64,000 nt of DNA from Callaeas wilsoni (lineage: Eukaryota; Chordata; Aves; Passeriformes; Callaeidae), in contig VWPU01009501.1 in NCBI GenBank assembly GCA_013398955.1, forward strand, positions 215,001 through 279,000. Direction: 5' to 3'. The first letter of the stretch is position 1. The number at the start of each line of letters is the position of its first letter. Positions 14,301-27,803 of this stretch are shown one piece after another. Under the pieces are notes generated by a model. It had not been told where the DNA came from, did no database searches, and saw only the letters and a list, made by a program, of their open reading frames with translations. A program made the translations under genes and the position numbers.

Positions 14301-14827
14301 CTTCTGCCCCCTCATAACAGACACCTAACAATGAAGCAGCTTCAATTAAGAAGCAGAACATCAGCCTCTGGCATCTTACTCTGTTGTTCCATCTTTTTTG
14401 CTAGGGAGAATTCATTTGTTTCTTAATTAAGAAAAACACCAATAGCATGAAAAATCTGCTTATGGTACCTGAATGGTAATTAGGTGAAAGGTAAAAAAGA
14501 AACACACACATACATTCCAGTAGCAGCCAAAATGAACTTGAGCTGATAAAAATGAACTAAACTACCCTTGCATAAATCGAGGCTGAGAGAAGTGTACAGT
14601 CATTATGGCTAAGACAATATGCAAACTATCTTCAAAGAAATCAAATTGCTAGAGTGTTTTCATTTGCATGTATTAACTATTAACATAATGAGGAGAAGTG
14701 ACATTGGACCCGGATTGTGTGTCTGCTTGGATTGATAACTCTACCGCATCTGCAAACAGGCGCCCAAAAATCAGACTGGTAGTCAGATCAGTGTTGAACT
14801 CTGAAGTGTGTATGGCTTTTTAGGGGC

Positions 14828-14914
14828 TTTTTTTTGATTGTTTGTTTGTTTGTTTTTTTTTTTTTTTTTTTTTTTTGTTGTTGTTGTTGTTATTTTTTGG
14901 TTTGTTTTTTTTTG
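14828..14914. repeat. T-rich low-complexity tract with GTTT and GTT units
   Basis: GTTTGTTTGTTT leads into a run of more than 20 T, then (GTT)n and further T runs. An open frame across it gives a poly-Phe/Leu peptide, an artefact of the tract. It could be the reversed poly-A tail of an old retrocopy, but no element is recognisable beside it. Confidence 0.93.
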
Positions 14915-17900
14915 AGTGTTGTGAATTTTTTTTAGTATCTGGAACCCAGAACAACACACTGGGATGTGGAGCGCAGTCTATCCTTTTATTTTCATTCTTT
15001 TTTAATGTGATCCTTCTGCTACAAGCACTTCATACTTTCAAGGTAGATACCAATTTTGAACTTTTTTCCATTTTATGTATTCCCACTTATATGGAAGGAT
15101 GACTGTTACTGCATGTTAGTTTGGAGTTACTGAGTGTTTGTGTAATTACTTAGTGATTTTTTTTTTTGTCTTTCAACACTGTTCTTATATATTAAAATGT
15201 CCTACTTAAACTGTCAATTACTGTGCTCATGAAGAGAGAGAAAGCTTAGAAAACTCAGACTTTGGAGAAGTCAGTTACATTCTATTTTACGTGATTACTT
15301 AGAACAATAGCAGGCAATGTTTGTGATTGCAATTGTTACCTGCTCACATGTTTGGAATAGGTTTAAATTGTTGATCAACATAGTATATAAAAACTTAGAT
15401 AAATACAGCAACTTCTTTTGTTAGAAGAAAAAATGGAAATTATTACAAAACTTGAATATTTTTTCTAAATTAATCATAAAAGGAAGAAACTTATAAACTA
15501 AATGCAATTTTTGTTGTGATTTTCTCTGCCTAAAATCTTTCCAAAGGGAAGTTACTTCTTGATATTTACAGATAAAAATTTCTAAAAGAATGTAGTTTTG
15601 GAAGAACGTTAAATGAGATGGGAAGAAGCCACCTGCATTCTTAAAAATTCAGCATTTATGTCATTTGCATAATCTGGGAAGAAATTATAATTTTTATGTT
15701 GTATTTATGTATTCACACACAAACAATGTATTTGTGTGATTTATATAATTTCATATTCTTGTTCTTGAAGATTTTGACAAAATAGTAAGTACTTTTGCAT
15801 TGCTAGAAGGAGTACATAAATTTTTGTCTGTGAATGTAAACTCATCTTTCAAGGTGGGAGGAATTCCCATGTGGTTGTTAGAGTGGTGGATGCATCTGTT
15901 TGTTCGCATGGTCATACTCCAGTCTGAGAGGTGAATTATGTAAAACTTCTATTTTTGAAAAGGATATTCTTAAGGCAGCCCATCTGCATGACTAAAGGTA
16001 TGGGGAGTATCTGTCTAAATAGTGGTTTACATGTTTAAACTTGATACCAGAAACAACAGACACTGATCTATAATAAAGGTATTATGATAACACAAACTTT
16101 TTGCGTTTAATAGTAGCTCAGGAAACATGTGTAACCCAAATAATTTTATTTTTTTTTAATGTGCTTGAATGCTCAATAATTTCTAGAGGTATTGTAAAAC
16201 TCACACTGAGGAATTCTAATCTAAATTTTTTATTTTAGATGACTAAGTTTTTATTTTTACTTTGTAACTAAGAGGTATGATCAAGGAAGAAACACTGAAA
16301 ACAAGTATTTTCTTTTTGGCAATTTGTGAAGGTTAGAGTAGGATCCCCCACAGCTCATATGGGGCATATTCTAGTCTTGAATCTGTTTCAGCCTCAAGTC
16401 CGAGAATTAGTATATAGCTAGCCATACTGCAACTTGTTACTCCTTTTGTCCTTGGAAGATTGGTATAGGAAAATCTCTGCAGTGTAGGAGTGGATGTGAA
16501 AAAGCAAGAATTTGCTGGGTACAAATCTGTTGTAATGGCCTATTCCAGGTTTCTGTAGAATAGAGGACTTCATGAAGGATAACGTGAATTTCAGATTGTC
16601 TTTACCCATCCAGTTGAAATTTCTATTTAATGCTACCTTAAAATTCAATATGCTAACTTTTACAAAGACTATCCTGATATCATGGATCATGTTAAAAAAT
16701 CCCAAAACCAAACAACCTGAACTTGTGAAAAAATAAAAAATATAGCTATCTTTTATTTGATATCAATGTTTTTATTTGCTGAAGATCTTACTTGAGGGCT
16801 TTTGCTTTCTTGTGTAGCAAAGTAGATAACTTTCCAAAAAAGTCAGTAGTTTGTGCTATGTTGTTACATTGTGTGGGGCACCTAATAATAATATAAATGA
16901 TGTAATGATATAAATATCAGGATGCAGACAGGAATTAGCTATCTTAAGTACTAGAATATGACATGACTGCTTTTCAGTTTTTAAATAAAAGTGGAATTTT
17001 AAGTATCATAATGGATGTAAGAAGTCTTTCTTTTCTCTGTGTCCATCTCATGCATGAAAGTCAGATGAAAAATGTTGTTTAAAAATAATTGAAGTGATGG
17101 GTATTTCAAGATAAAAAATATTTACAGATCTTTCCATATGTAAAGCTTGAATATATTTAATAATTCTAAATAACATTAAATTTTTCTCAGATATTCAAAT
17201 TCTCATTTGCATGAAGTCCCATAGGGAAGCATCTTCTCATGAATTCCCATAGGATAAGGAGTGAGTAAGTCTTCATTCTTGTGTATCACAATTTTATCTC
17301 CAATTTTTCAAATCAAGAAATTAGATATGTCAGAAATAGTGTGCATGGATGTGTGTGTGCCTCCATGGAGGATTAATAGGAGGATTCCACAGAGCTTGCT
17401 CTGAAGAAACTATGACAAGTTTTAGGATTTTGAATGTCTTAATTGCGTTTTGAGATTGATTGGGGGGAGATTTTTTCGCCCTTTCTCCCTCTACTACAGA
17501 ATCTTGAGTAATATTGTTTGTTAGTATTTATATCCTAGGTATATGTGAGATACCAGATTTCAGCAGACATGCCCAAATTTGAAGGCTACATTTTTATTCA
17601 GAAGTAGAATTGTATGTGAAATTGTTTATAAGTGCATTTCTGAATATGATACAGGGATTTAAATTTTTTAATGAAAACAGGTATTTAAGGCTTACTCATT
17701 CCTTAGACTATACTAGTGTCTTAGGCAGGATTGATACACCAGAAATACTGTCTGGAACACCAGATCCAAAGAACCCAAGAAAGTTCTTGGGTTTAGTCTT
17801 TACCTTTTGTTTATGAAAACTACTACACTCATTGAAATGACCTGCCTCACCTTTTGGAAGCTCTGTGTTGCTTCTGCCTCTGGTTTCTGGCTTTTTGATG

Positions 17901-18948
17901 TCTGGATAGGAGGAACTGTGGAAAATACTTAAAGTCTGCCTTTTTAAAATCTGATGCTTTTTGCAAAGATCAAAGGCCTCAGTTGTTTCTTTCAAAAAAA
18001 TGTGAGTAGCGGGTAGAGCTGTATGGCCAAGTGTGTTGTACCTCGTAGGTCAGTCTTGGAGCTTGGCTTATAGGATGTATGATATGTTCGAGCTGGCTAC
18101 CCACTCATGTCTAATGATACTCTTCTTCTCCACAGTGGCATCGCTCTGGAAATGCTGTAATGGCCTAAGGAATCTGTTTCCATTTACTGAAAGAAGAAAA
18201 ATATTTTTATGATTTTATAAGTCTGTTAATGTTCTAAAAATAGCATTGTAATTCAAGTAATGTGTAAGAATTATAATGACTGTAATGATGGTAATAGAAT
18301 TATTAATATTTTTATAGTTGGATTTATATCCACACTAAAGAATCTCCTGTGGAAAGGGAAGAAATAACCATAAATTTGTCATCTTCAGTGAGAAGAAAGG
18401 GTCAATACTAGGGAGGTGGATCTGTGGGATTTACCTGCTCCTTACCCCTGCACTGAATAAGCATCCATGTGTGAAAAATGTGGCTATACTGTGCGATTTA
18501 CTGTTGGCCCTGAATGTAACAAAAAAAGTAAACTAATTTTCCGTAGTGGATATGATTTGCTTGTAGAAAAATTGTCATCTGAGTTTAAAATCCAAAGTTT
18601 GAATTTGCTTTAAAATATTTTTGTTTTTAAACATTTTAAAATTTTTTATTCTCATTTTTCCACAATGGAAGAGGGATGGTGTGCCCATTGGGAAAAGCTT
18701 AAATAGTGGTGGTGAAATGTGTCATGCTTATCACAGAGAAAGGAAATTTGAATCCTGTGTTAATTGTATTTTTTGCAAGAAAACTCCTCAAGGATTTTGA
18801 GGGCACATTTGGCTATGGTTATGTACACCATTTGGCACCATTTATATACCAATTTGCTGTGCCACTTCGAGCGATGCTACATGTTTGGGCAGTCTTCTGT
18901 TAATACCTCCCCTCCTCCACCAGGTTTGAATTATTTGTCAATTGTGGG

Positions 18949-19150
18949 GTTTTTTGTTTGTTTTGTTTTGTTTTTTGTTTTTTTTTAATTATTACATCCC
19001 TTTTTTTTGCCAGGAGTACCTGAGATTCAGTGACAGGCACATTCATCGTTATTGATGTGGATGTGGATTTTGTTGATGTTGTTTGCTTGGTTTTTACGGC
19101 TTTGATTTTGTTGTTTGTTTGTTTTTGTTTTGTTTTGGAGTTTTTTGGGG
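18949..19150. repeat. Paired T/G-rich low-complexity tracts
   Basis: A (TTTTG)n/poly-T tract at 18949-18988 and another at about 19101-19150 flank roughly 110 bases containing GATGTGGATGTGGATTTTG. Open frames on both strands across this span are compositional artefacts. Confidence 0.9.
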
Positions 19151-19706
19151 TATCTTTAGTTAATATTTGTTTTAGCATCTCTCAAGAAATGATACTTCCC
19201 CATAGGTCCTAGAGGGACTTTCAATGAACTTTCTGAGAACCTTTAGTGTGCATTATCAGTTTTCTGTCTTCTCTTCATGATAGACGTCAGAACAAAAGTA
19301 AACCCCAGCAATCTTGCAGAAGAATTATGTGGAACATTACTTCAGAAACCAACAAGACATTTATAAATTAAAGCGTAAAAAAAAGTTGGTTGTTAAAGTC
19401 ACGAAGTTCAGCTTCTGCTTCCCTCTATCTGCACTCAGTGCACTGCACTGGATGTGCCAGTCTGGATAGCACATTGAAAAAGAAGGGAAAGAAATGGAAT
19501 GTTGAAGGAAGAATGTCAGAAGGGCATATTAAGTTGAGGTGATCTTCTCAGGAATTTTTTAGGAGAGTTGATGCCTTAGGTTTTTAGCTTTTATGTTTTC
19601 ATGTATTTGTAATCCTGCAATTCTTTAGTGTGTAACTCTGAACTCCATAGAGTGTTAGCAACTGCTTTTCCCATTTTGGTCAGACACAACAATTCCTCTC
19701 TAGGCA

Positions 19707-20015
19707 TGAGAATCAAGGACACCTCACTGTTTCAGGCCCCGAGAAATGGAAACAAAAGTGAGTAGGGGGGAGCAAACAAAGAGAATGGAACTGCACTGCC
19801 TGAAGCTGTAATTGGACAATTAACCTCTGATATGCAAATGGACAAAACTTATATCTGTCCCAAAAATGTGTGACTGTCGTCCATCTTGGGTGTAGTCTCT
19901 GAGAGACTCCTGCACTGCCCAAGGTGTGCCCTGTGAAGGCCTTTCAATAAATACCTACCCATTACCCTTTCACTCTGTCTAGCCTCTGTTCCAGGTCAGC
20001 CTCTCCAAGGCATCA
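19707..20015 (+). mobile_element. Solo LTR of an avian endogenous retrovirus (ERVL-like)
   Basis: The block ends ...CCTTTCAATAAATACCTACC, then CTCTGTCTAGCCTCTGTTCC, then GGTCAGCCTCTCCAAGGCATCA. This is the U3-R-U5 style of avian ERV LTRs, with a polyadenylation signal AATAAA at 19946-19951. No primer-binding site or internal gene follows, so it looks like a solo LTR. The right edge at the terminal CA (20015, or 20012) is fairly clear. The left edge is uncertain and 19707 is only the first plausible TG. I could not find a clean target-site duplication. The family name is inferred from style. Confidence 0.6.
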
Positions 20016-22137
20016 GAGTAATGATCTTAAATTCTTCGTAGGCTCAGCTTCAGTACTCGATTCTGCATATATTCAAGTAACGTACAAAGCAGTCTGTTGG
20101 CACAGTCCATAGACAGTATTGATGAGGCTGCAGAGGCATACCCTGGTCGCACATGTGTTTGTCTCCAGACATCAGAAGCAATAAGGAGATTCAGTAATTA
20201 GTCCATGTCAAAATTAACTCTCCCAGTGTTGTAATTTCATGAAGGTATTAGATGCGTTACTTGAATAAATTTTTATTGGTTTCCATTTCCAGTGTTCTTT
20301 AGAATCACTAGTAGTCTATTTTGCTGTGTCATAAATTTTGAAATTTAATTTCAAAGAGCAAATAATTGATGGTTCTTTGTCTTCCTGTACTAGGTGACTA
20401 CTGCAGAGCTTACAGTATGTGATGTTTGTGAGGACATTAGCTGTGTTCTTTGAGCTGACACCAGCAGCTGATCATGTTGGATGTTCTTCAAGTGCAACCT
20501 GCAGATTGAGATTGAAAACCACTGCTTCTGAGCAGGGGATGTTCTTTATGTCTCAGGGATGTAAGAGCGTTTTATGCAGAATATGGTATAATCTTTCTAA
20601 TTTTAGTTCCACAATACACAAGAGTAACCATGTATCTCATTTCCTTTAAGACATAATGCAAGATCATTTTCTTTCCCGTATCATTCTCGCTTATAGTGGG
20701 GGAAAATAAATACCACATTAAATTCGGGGAATAGAAACCAAAAAAACAATAAAAATTTGCCTGCCTTGTTTTTACTTTTTTAAAATATTTTTTACTAAGC
20801 TGTTCAAATACCTGATAGCCTGATAGGAAACCAAAGATCCAAACTGAAATAGAATTAAGATCTTATTAAAATCGTGCTTTAAATTTTTTCTTATTATTTT
20901 AGATTAATATTTACAACTTTATACTGAATAAGAGAAGTGAGTACTTCTTCCCCAATCCAGTGATGCCATAGCATCTTTATAGATACCTTTCTAGTGTGGC
21001 AAACATTAACCCTTTGAAGCACACATGAGTCTGCATTTGACTGAGCGCCACAAGGCATTTGCCATGCATTCTGGAGATAAAAAGAGGAAGGGAAACATTG
21101 TGAGGGGTTCACAAGCAGGTCCCCAGGGATACCACTACTTCCTTACAAAATGCTAAGCTGTAAATGCAGTTAGTTCTGAGAAAAAACGAATGATACCCTG
21201 AGCAGTCACTTCCAGCTCTCCTTCTCTGGGATTTCAAGCCCACCATCAGCTGTGTTCTGGTGAGCTGCACAGTTGGTCATGTCACAACTCTAATAGGAAA
21301 GCATACTACTTGCTGTCTAAAACAAATGTATCCAAACACGTTGCCTTCTTACAGTTCAGCTGTAGTCATGCTTTTCAAGCCTAATGCTGTAAAAGCACTA
21401 CACTTTGATACGAAAAGTTTTAAGAATCTACTTTCACTGCTGCAGACGAATGTGTAAATTCAGAGTCCGGGAGACAATAAAGTTTGCAAAAACTGAAGGA
21501 TCACACTAGAAATGCCCAGTGCTGTGATAATTTTTGTAGAAATGTGAAATTCATCTCTGTTTATTTTTGGCTTTATGACTGTAGGATAAAATTACTTTTT
21601 TCTGGAGTAGATGAGCATGTGTGCAAGGAGAAGGCTGAAACCTAATCCATCCAAATGAAATCTTGCCGTTTTAAGGAAGATCTAATAAAAGGCAGTAACA
21701 GGTTTTTGGGTTGAGGTTACAGTTCTAAGTGGAATGATAAGTCACATTTAAGTGGTTTATCAAAGCAATTGAATATATTTGATAAACTTATATTAAAGTA
21801 CCATAGTTTTATCTTGCTATTTGATAATGTTCTACTATGAAACTATATAAAATACCATCCCAAGAATTTATAAATAGCTGAAAGAAAAAGATTGTGACGT
21901 TTCAGTTTGTTGTTGATACAATAAAACTAGTTGAAATTGCTTCAAATATTTAAAATGTTTTTGCTAGTGCATTGGCTCCCAGCAGTACTAATGGTTCAGG
22001 TAGCAGGCTACTGGCCAGAACTGGTCAGTTACCCATGCCATATGCTAATCAGGGATTAACCAATGACCTTCAAAATAAAAGGTGGAGTGAGATGACTTTA
22101 GGATATTTGGTACAAAAAGGTAGCTAATATTTCTTCT

Positions 22138-22263
22138 GATTTTTGGAGACAGGAATGTGATTAAGATACGCTAAATGGAAATCTATACAAAACCAGTTCC
22201 GATTTTTGGAGGAGGGAATGTGATTAAGATATACTAAATGGAAATCCATACAAAACCAGTCAA
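22138..22263. repeat. Two-copy 63-bp tandem duplication
   Basis: Copies at 22138-22200 and 22201-22263 align end to end without gaps. Both start GATTTTTGGAG and share GGAATGTGATTAAGATA, TAAATGGAAATC and ATACAAAACCAGT. They differ at a few scattered bases, so the duplication is not very recent. The unit shows no coding frame or known repeat identity. Confidence 0.95.
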
Positions 22264-23360
22264 AGTGTTAAAATATTCAAATATGCTTTACTGTAACAAG
22301 AAAGCACTGTAATGTACTGAAATCAGCAATAGAACAGCTGTGTTTTAAAGGACAGTACTTTGAATGTCACTTGACAATTTGCTTTCAATTAGAAGTAATT
22401 TACAGGAAGATGCCCACAAGCTAATCTTTACAGGATAATTAAGTTCCATTTTCTTTACTTTTAATTAAAAAGCAGAAAAGATTTAGCTGATCCATAAAAA
22501 ATGTTCTGTTTAAACATTCATCAGACTTCACACTCTTTTTTTTTTTTGTTATTTGTTGTAGCAGATGTTATCAAAACTGCAGTCTGCTCTGTTCTAAACC
22601 CAGTATATTTGGGAAGTGAAACACGAGTTGCAATAGGCGTGTACAGCTGAGGTATGATCATTTAGCTTCTCTGTATTTGAATAGCTCTAAAATGATATCC
22701 ATACTCTGGGCTTTCATCTTGCTCCTTCCATTCCTTGCTGTTTTCGTGAGAGAAAGTGAAACAGATGAACAGCTCTGGGGATGCTAATTTTCCTCTTGCT
22801 TTCCTAATGCCATTAAAACCTGAAGTCTAAATGTAAAGATGAAACAAGGATCTTTGTCATTAAATTTGCATATTAGCAAAGTTGTCTGCATGCCTGTAGA
22901 ATCTATGAAAACAAGAATTCCTTTGCTGATTTCACATTGAATAAAAAAAAAAAGAAATTGCAGTTTATGCCCAAGTATCTGAAAACAGAGATATTGCAAT
23001 GAGTTAGTGTTGTTCTTAAGGGGGAAAGATGTATCTGTTTTGCCCAGATATTCCCTTATCATCTTTGCAGATTTTAAAGAAGTGAAAGGAAATTTAATTC
23101 CAGATTTTAAATTTGTCCTGTGTGCTGTGAGAAATTCTACATATGAAACTGGATCTCCAATACTTTTTTAAGTGTTAGATCTAATTATTTTTTGGTTTGT
23201 AGGCCAGTTACTTCAATGAACCTGTGAAATGGTGTATAGCAGGGCCATGATCTTAACAAAAATACCTGAATGCTTGTGTTAGGTCTGAAGCTCATTCTTT
23301 ATAAATGTTAAACTGAGAATTGACCAAGTTTCCATGATCATTTTAGAACTGAGAATAAAA

Positions 23361-24325
23361 CCATAGAATCATTATATTTTATATTGAAAGGGACCTCCAG
23401 GGATGATTTAATTCAACCTCCTGCTCAAACAAGAACCTATTTCAGTAAGGTTCCCAGTCAAATTTTTTATTGTCTTCAAGGTTGGAGATTACGCAACTTC
23501 TTTTAGCAACCAGTTCTACAGTTTTATGGTCATCACTGTCATCTCTTTTTCTTTAACATTTACTCAGAATTTCCTTCGTTATGTCTTGTGTCTTTTCCCT
23601 CTTATCCTATCTCTATGGACCTCCAGGGAAAGTGTGGCTTTGCTCTTCTGGAACCTCCCATTAGATGTTTGAAGATAGCAGGAAGAATTCTTCCTAAACC
23701 TGAACATTTCAGCTGTCTTGATTTTCCCTTGCCATAGTCCTGTGGCAATTTTGCGCTCCTCTGCCAAACTCCCTCCAAAAACGTCTGTGTCTGTCGTGTA
23801 CTGGAACACCCCAGACTAGACATGGCACTAAAGATGTGGGCTCACAGTTGCTGAGCAGAGGGGAATACTCATCTCAGCCTGGTGTCTAGACTTGCTACAG
23901 CCGTGCATGTGGTTGGCATTTGCTGCTGCAAGGGTTCACCGCTGACTCATGCTCATACAGCAGAGCTGTTTTCCAGTACGTTCGTCCCCAGCTGGTACTG
24001 GTGCCTGAGATGTATCTGTGCCAAAAGTAGAGTTTAGAATTTGCCTGTGCTGAACTTCCTGTTTCTGACAACCAAGGTCTCCTTTGTAGCAGCCTTCCCT
24101 TTTTGTGTGTCTTGGTAGCTCCTACCAATTTGATGCAATTTCAGACTTGCTGAGGTTACTCTGTTTTGTTGTTCAAGCCATTAACAAAGATCTTAAGCCA
24201 TATTGCCCCCCTGAGGGATGCCTTTAAGTGAGAAACTCGTTAGATTTTGTATTAACCCTTTAAGGTTGGTGATCTAGCCAGTTTTCATTTATAAGACCAA
24301 TAATGCAACCCATACGTTACGAGGT
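23361..24325 (-). mobile_element. CR1 LINE fragment, old and diverged
   Basis: The plus strand shows the reverse complement of a CR1 3' region. It begins CCATAGAATCATT, continues through an AAAGGGACCTCCAGGGATGA stretch and a GGTTGGAGATTACGCAACTTC-like block, then a GTACTGGAACACCCCAGACTAGACATG block and CAGCTGGTACTGGTGCCTGAG. It fades out near CAACCCATACG. The element therefore runs leftward, with its 3' end at 23361. It includes the C-terminal part of the reverse-transcriptase region, broken by many stops and indels. The divergence and the imperfect 3' octamer repeat indicate an old copy. The inner boundary is approximate. Confidence 0.88.
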
Positions 24326-27300
24326 AAATATTCTTAAAACATTTGAAAGCTTTTGAAAATAAAGGTATTTTATATAAGTTTTTTTCCATAAATTAATAGT
24401 AGGATTACAGTATCCAAATACACTGAATTGTTCTGTGTCGCAATTATTGAATTCTTTTATTGAAATAAAAGTTTTTACATATTTCAGGGTCTAGATTTGC
24501 TCTTAAGTTAGCAGATAGATTAATAAGAACTTTCTAAGTGGTCATGCTAAATAGACCTTGGTATAATTAAAATAATGTTAGAACAGTTTTTGACGAAGTT
24601 CAGAGTAGTCAACATGGTTTGTAAAAAAACATAGAACCAGCTTCCCAGAAATCATTATCAAACTGAACTTTTGGAGAATTCAATGTTTAGAACTGTCATA
24701 TTTGGAAAAAATCTCTTATATTTTTAAGCTGTGCTACTGCATAGCAACCTGTTTGTACATAGATATATTTTTTAGGAAACATTTAATATAAGCTATTCAA
24801 ACAACTTCAGCTATTGCTTCTGTCAGTTTTAACAAATTTTTTCAATTACAACTTACAATTTCACTCTATGGAATTCTTTCCAGCACTATTAAGAAGCAGA
24901 AGTAAGAAAGTAATTTGTTGTTGTAATTGGCGTTCTTGTGAGTTTTTTTAGAAATGTCTAAGCATGTTTACTTTTATCAAAAGGCTTATGGAAAAATGAG
25001 GATACACTTATGGCTCACATTTTAAAGAGGCAAGAGGACTGTATGGAAATAACTTTGAACATGTGGTTATTTGCAGAAGAATCACTTTGTATGCAGATAA
25101 ATAGATGGTTTATGGTCACTCTTAGTGCAAAAGTCTTCAACTACCAAATTGTTTGGCATCCAAAATAAGCTAATTATTTCCTTCCCTCTGTGGGAAGGAA
25201 AATAAACAGTTTTACAGGGTAACTTTTTTTTTTTTCTTCAGTTTTGCACCCTGCTTCAAGATTTGCTTTAAACCAGCATGGTACTGAGAAAGACAGTGAT
25301 GACCTCTTCCTTTTGCCTGTTAGTTCATACACTGTTCACATATGGCACAAATGTTAGTGGGTCCATAGAACGAACTGGGGGAAGAAACTGTTCCATGTGA
25401 AAACCAGCTTCTCTCCCCATTCCCCATGGTTCAGTTTTAGTTCAAATCAGTTTCTTTATCTAGTTCACCTGATGGCCACAGAAGCACTTTTGCTAATCCA
25501 ACAGGGAAAACAGGACGACTTTAAGCGCAAGCAAAAGGGGTAGGGCAGCCTGTTTTGGGAATGCAGCCTGCTGGTGTCAGCATAAGGAGATAATAACACT
25601 ACACTGCTAGACGGCTGTTTTAGGATGAAATCACTCTGGGATGCTCAAAAAAATGTGCTCTGCTTTGTTTAAAATAGTAGGTAGTGAGATGTAATAAGTG
25701 TAGCAGATACATTGGTTGCTCATTGCTTATACTAATTTTGCAAAAGGCAGAATACTGTCTGTCTTGAATGAGAGTTTTAAGAGACAGCTGCAACTTTTTT
25801 TCCTTATATGCCTTACAGCCTCTTTACTTATGTATACACTTTTGTAAGTGAACTTTCTGTGGACACTTTTCTTAAAGATGTTCTGATTCTTTCCTCATGA
25901 GTACAGAATACAGGCTTGAACTCAGATTAGTGTAAGAAATTATATCCTTTAAATATTTGCTTTAGTAAGATAGAACTAGATAGAACTGAACTGTTAAGTC
26001 TTTGTCTATGATACTAGTTCCCTTTGATTATAAAAACTAATAAATACAATACATTGCTTTTCTATCACCATACAGAAAACTTAGTAATGCTTAGCAGTGT
26101 ACGACTGAATAATGTAATCATCTAATATTTGGTTACTTTTTGGTAACTGGATAATCAATGAAGCTTAACACTGCAGGGGATTCAGTCATAGTCCTGATAT
26201 GGGAGTCTTAAATAATTTGAGATCCAGTCTGATCCATTAATGCTGTGAATATAATTTGGGTTGAAGTGTTTCCAGTTACTTCATTAGTGAAGTTCAGATG
26301 ATTTGCTTTGATGGACAGGGAAAATATGATAATTTGCAAAACTGTAAACAAAATAGTAAAAAATTTTCCTGCTTCAAACCTAGAAAGGTGAAGATAGCCT
26401 ATTTTATATTCTAAACCTAAAAGGTGTTAAAATTTCAATGATGTGTCACTGAAATGTCATTTCAAGATGACATTTTAGCATGACTGTAGCATAGTTGCGT
26501 GAATTTCTATGTAGAGCAACTTTCCCATTTAAAAATTATTTTGCGTAGCTTCAGTGATTTGCACTTAGTCTTGTAAATCTAAAAATATTGTCAAATCAAG
26601 AAAAAAATATTATTTGAATTCTTCTTTTCGATAAGTATTAACTGAACAATTAAATGTAGTTTTTTCTTGTTTCTACTGCTTTTCTTCTCACAATCAATTT
26701 TAGATAAGAATTTTAAGGGTTTTGATGATACATATGTCTCTTCTGTGTTTCATTATGAAGGCCACATGTGTGCTGAGGAAAATATAATGAAATTATTATT
26801 CACAAAATAAATTTCGATCCTTTTGTTAAATATACTTTGTAGAGTGTTTTAAAATTATGGTACAAATTGTCTGAGAACATCACTTGCGTACTTTAGAGAC
26901 AAGGGAGGAAAGGGTACTAATGGCATTCAGACAAGCAGTAATTAGCTACACCAATAAATAGGGCAATTTAACAAATGAGTTGTAGCAAGAAGGGGTAAGT
27001 TGCATAACAGATAATTATGGGACTTTGGTACTTAAATTATGAACAGACGACCAAGGTGTAGGAAGGTGTCTCAGAAGAAATGTTCTATGTGGTTTCATAT
27101 TAGCTATAATACGACATTAAATGATATTACAGTAACTTATTTAGTAGTATTATTCTGAAATCAAAATATTAAACCCATGCGTCTGAGAATATGACAATAT
27201 TATAAAAATCATATTTTTCAGCCCCAAATATAGTTAATCTTAAACACTGAGAAATGTGCAGATTCGCCACGAGCAGACATTTAGTGAGCGTGTGAGAATC

Positions 27301-27771
27301 CAAAAGCTGAGGAGGGACTGGAAAGATTTTACAGTTATAGTTGTCTCTTTTGTGTAATATTCTGCCATTTCACCTTGGATTTGCTTTGCTTTAGAAATTT
27401 TCCTGAATGCACAAAAACAGTCAGAAAAATTTTGTATGTGTATGGAGAATGGGGAAATGATATGAGGAAAGGGGAGAAAAGAAGCTGTCTAGGGAAGTGA
27501 AATTATCTGCATGTAGCTTAAGGAAATGCAGCTTCAAGTAATGGAAGGACGGGACAATTGTTTGGGAAGTTGCAGTTCATTTTTACTTGGTCTACAAACT
27601 GTTGCTATTGCTTCTCAAATTTCATTATTCAGTTGCAGCTTGAAATAGAAACCAGCCTAATTTATTTATTATTGTAGTTACTGCAGCATTTATACACAAG
27701 GGAGGGAAGAGATGCTCCCGCAGAGTGTGATGTATACCTGGATGTGCTGTGGTCATTTTCTTCAAATCTCT

Positions 27772-27803
27772 TATAATGGATTAGCCATGTCTAATCCATT
27801 ATA
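27772..27803. other. Perfect 13-bp inverted repeat, 6-base loop
   Basis: TATAATGGATTAG and its exact reverse complement CTAATCCATTATA are separated by CCATGT. The arms hold TAAT/ATTA cores (GGATTA resembles a bicoid/OTX/PITX-type homeodomain site), so the site offers two such sites in opposite orientation. Function is not shown. Confidence 0.85.

Noticed and set aside
14842..15102. Phe/Leu-rich peptide frame that looks like a membrane protein
   Set aside because: It is produced by a poly-T/GTT low-complexity tract.
14640..17212. Several exact octamer (ATTTGCAT) motifs, at 14662, 15663 and 17205, with more elsewhere
   Set aside because: The count over the whole window is only modestly above what AT-rich composition predicts by rough estimate, and the sites are far apart.
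18900..19178. Lys/Thr/Gln-rich minus-strand frame
   Set aside because: It is the reverse reading of T/G-rich simple repeats.
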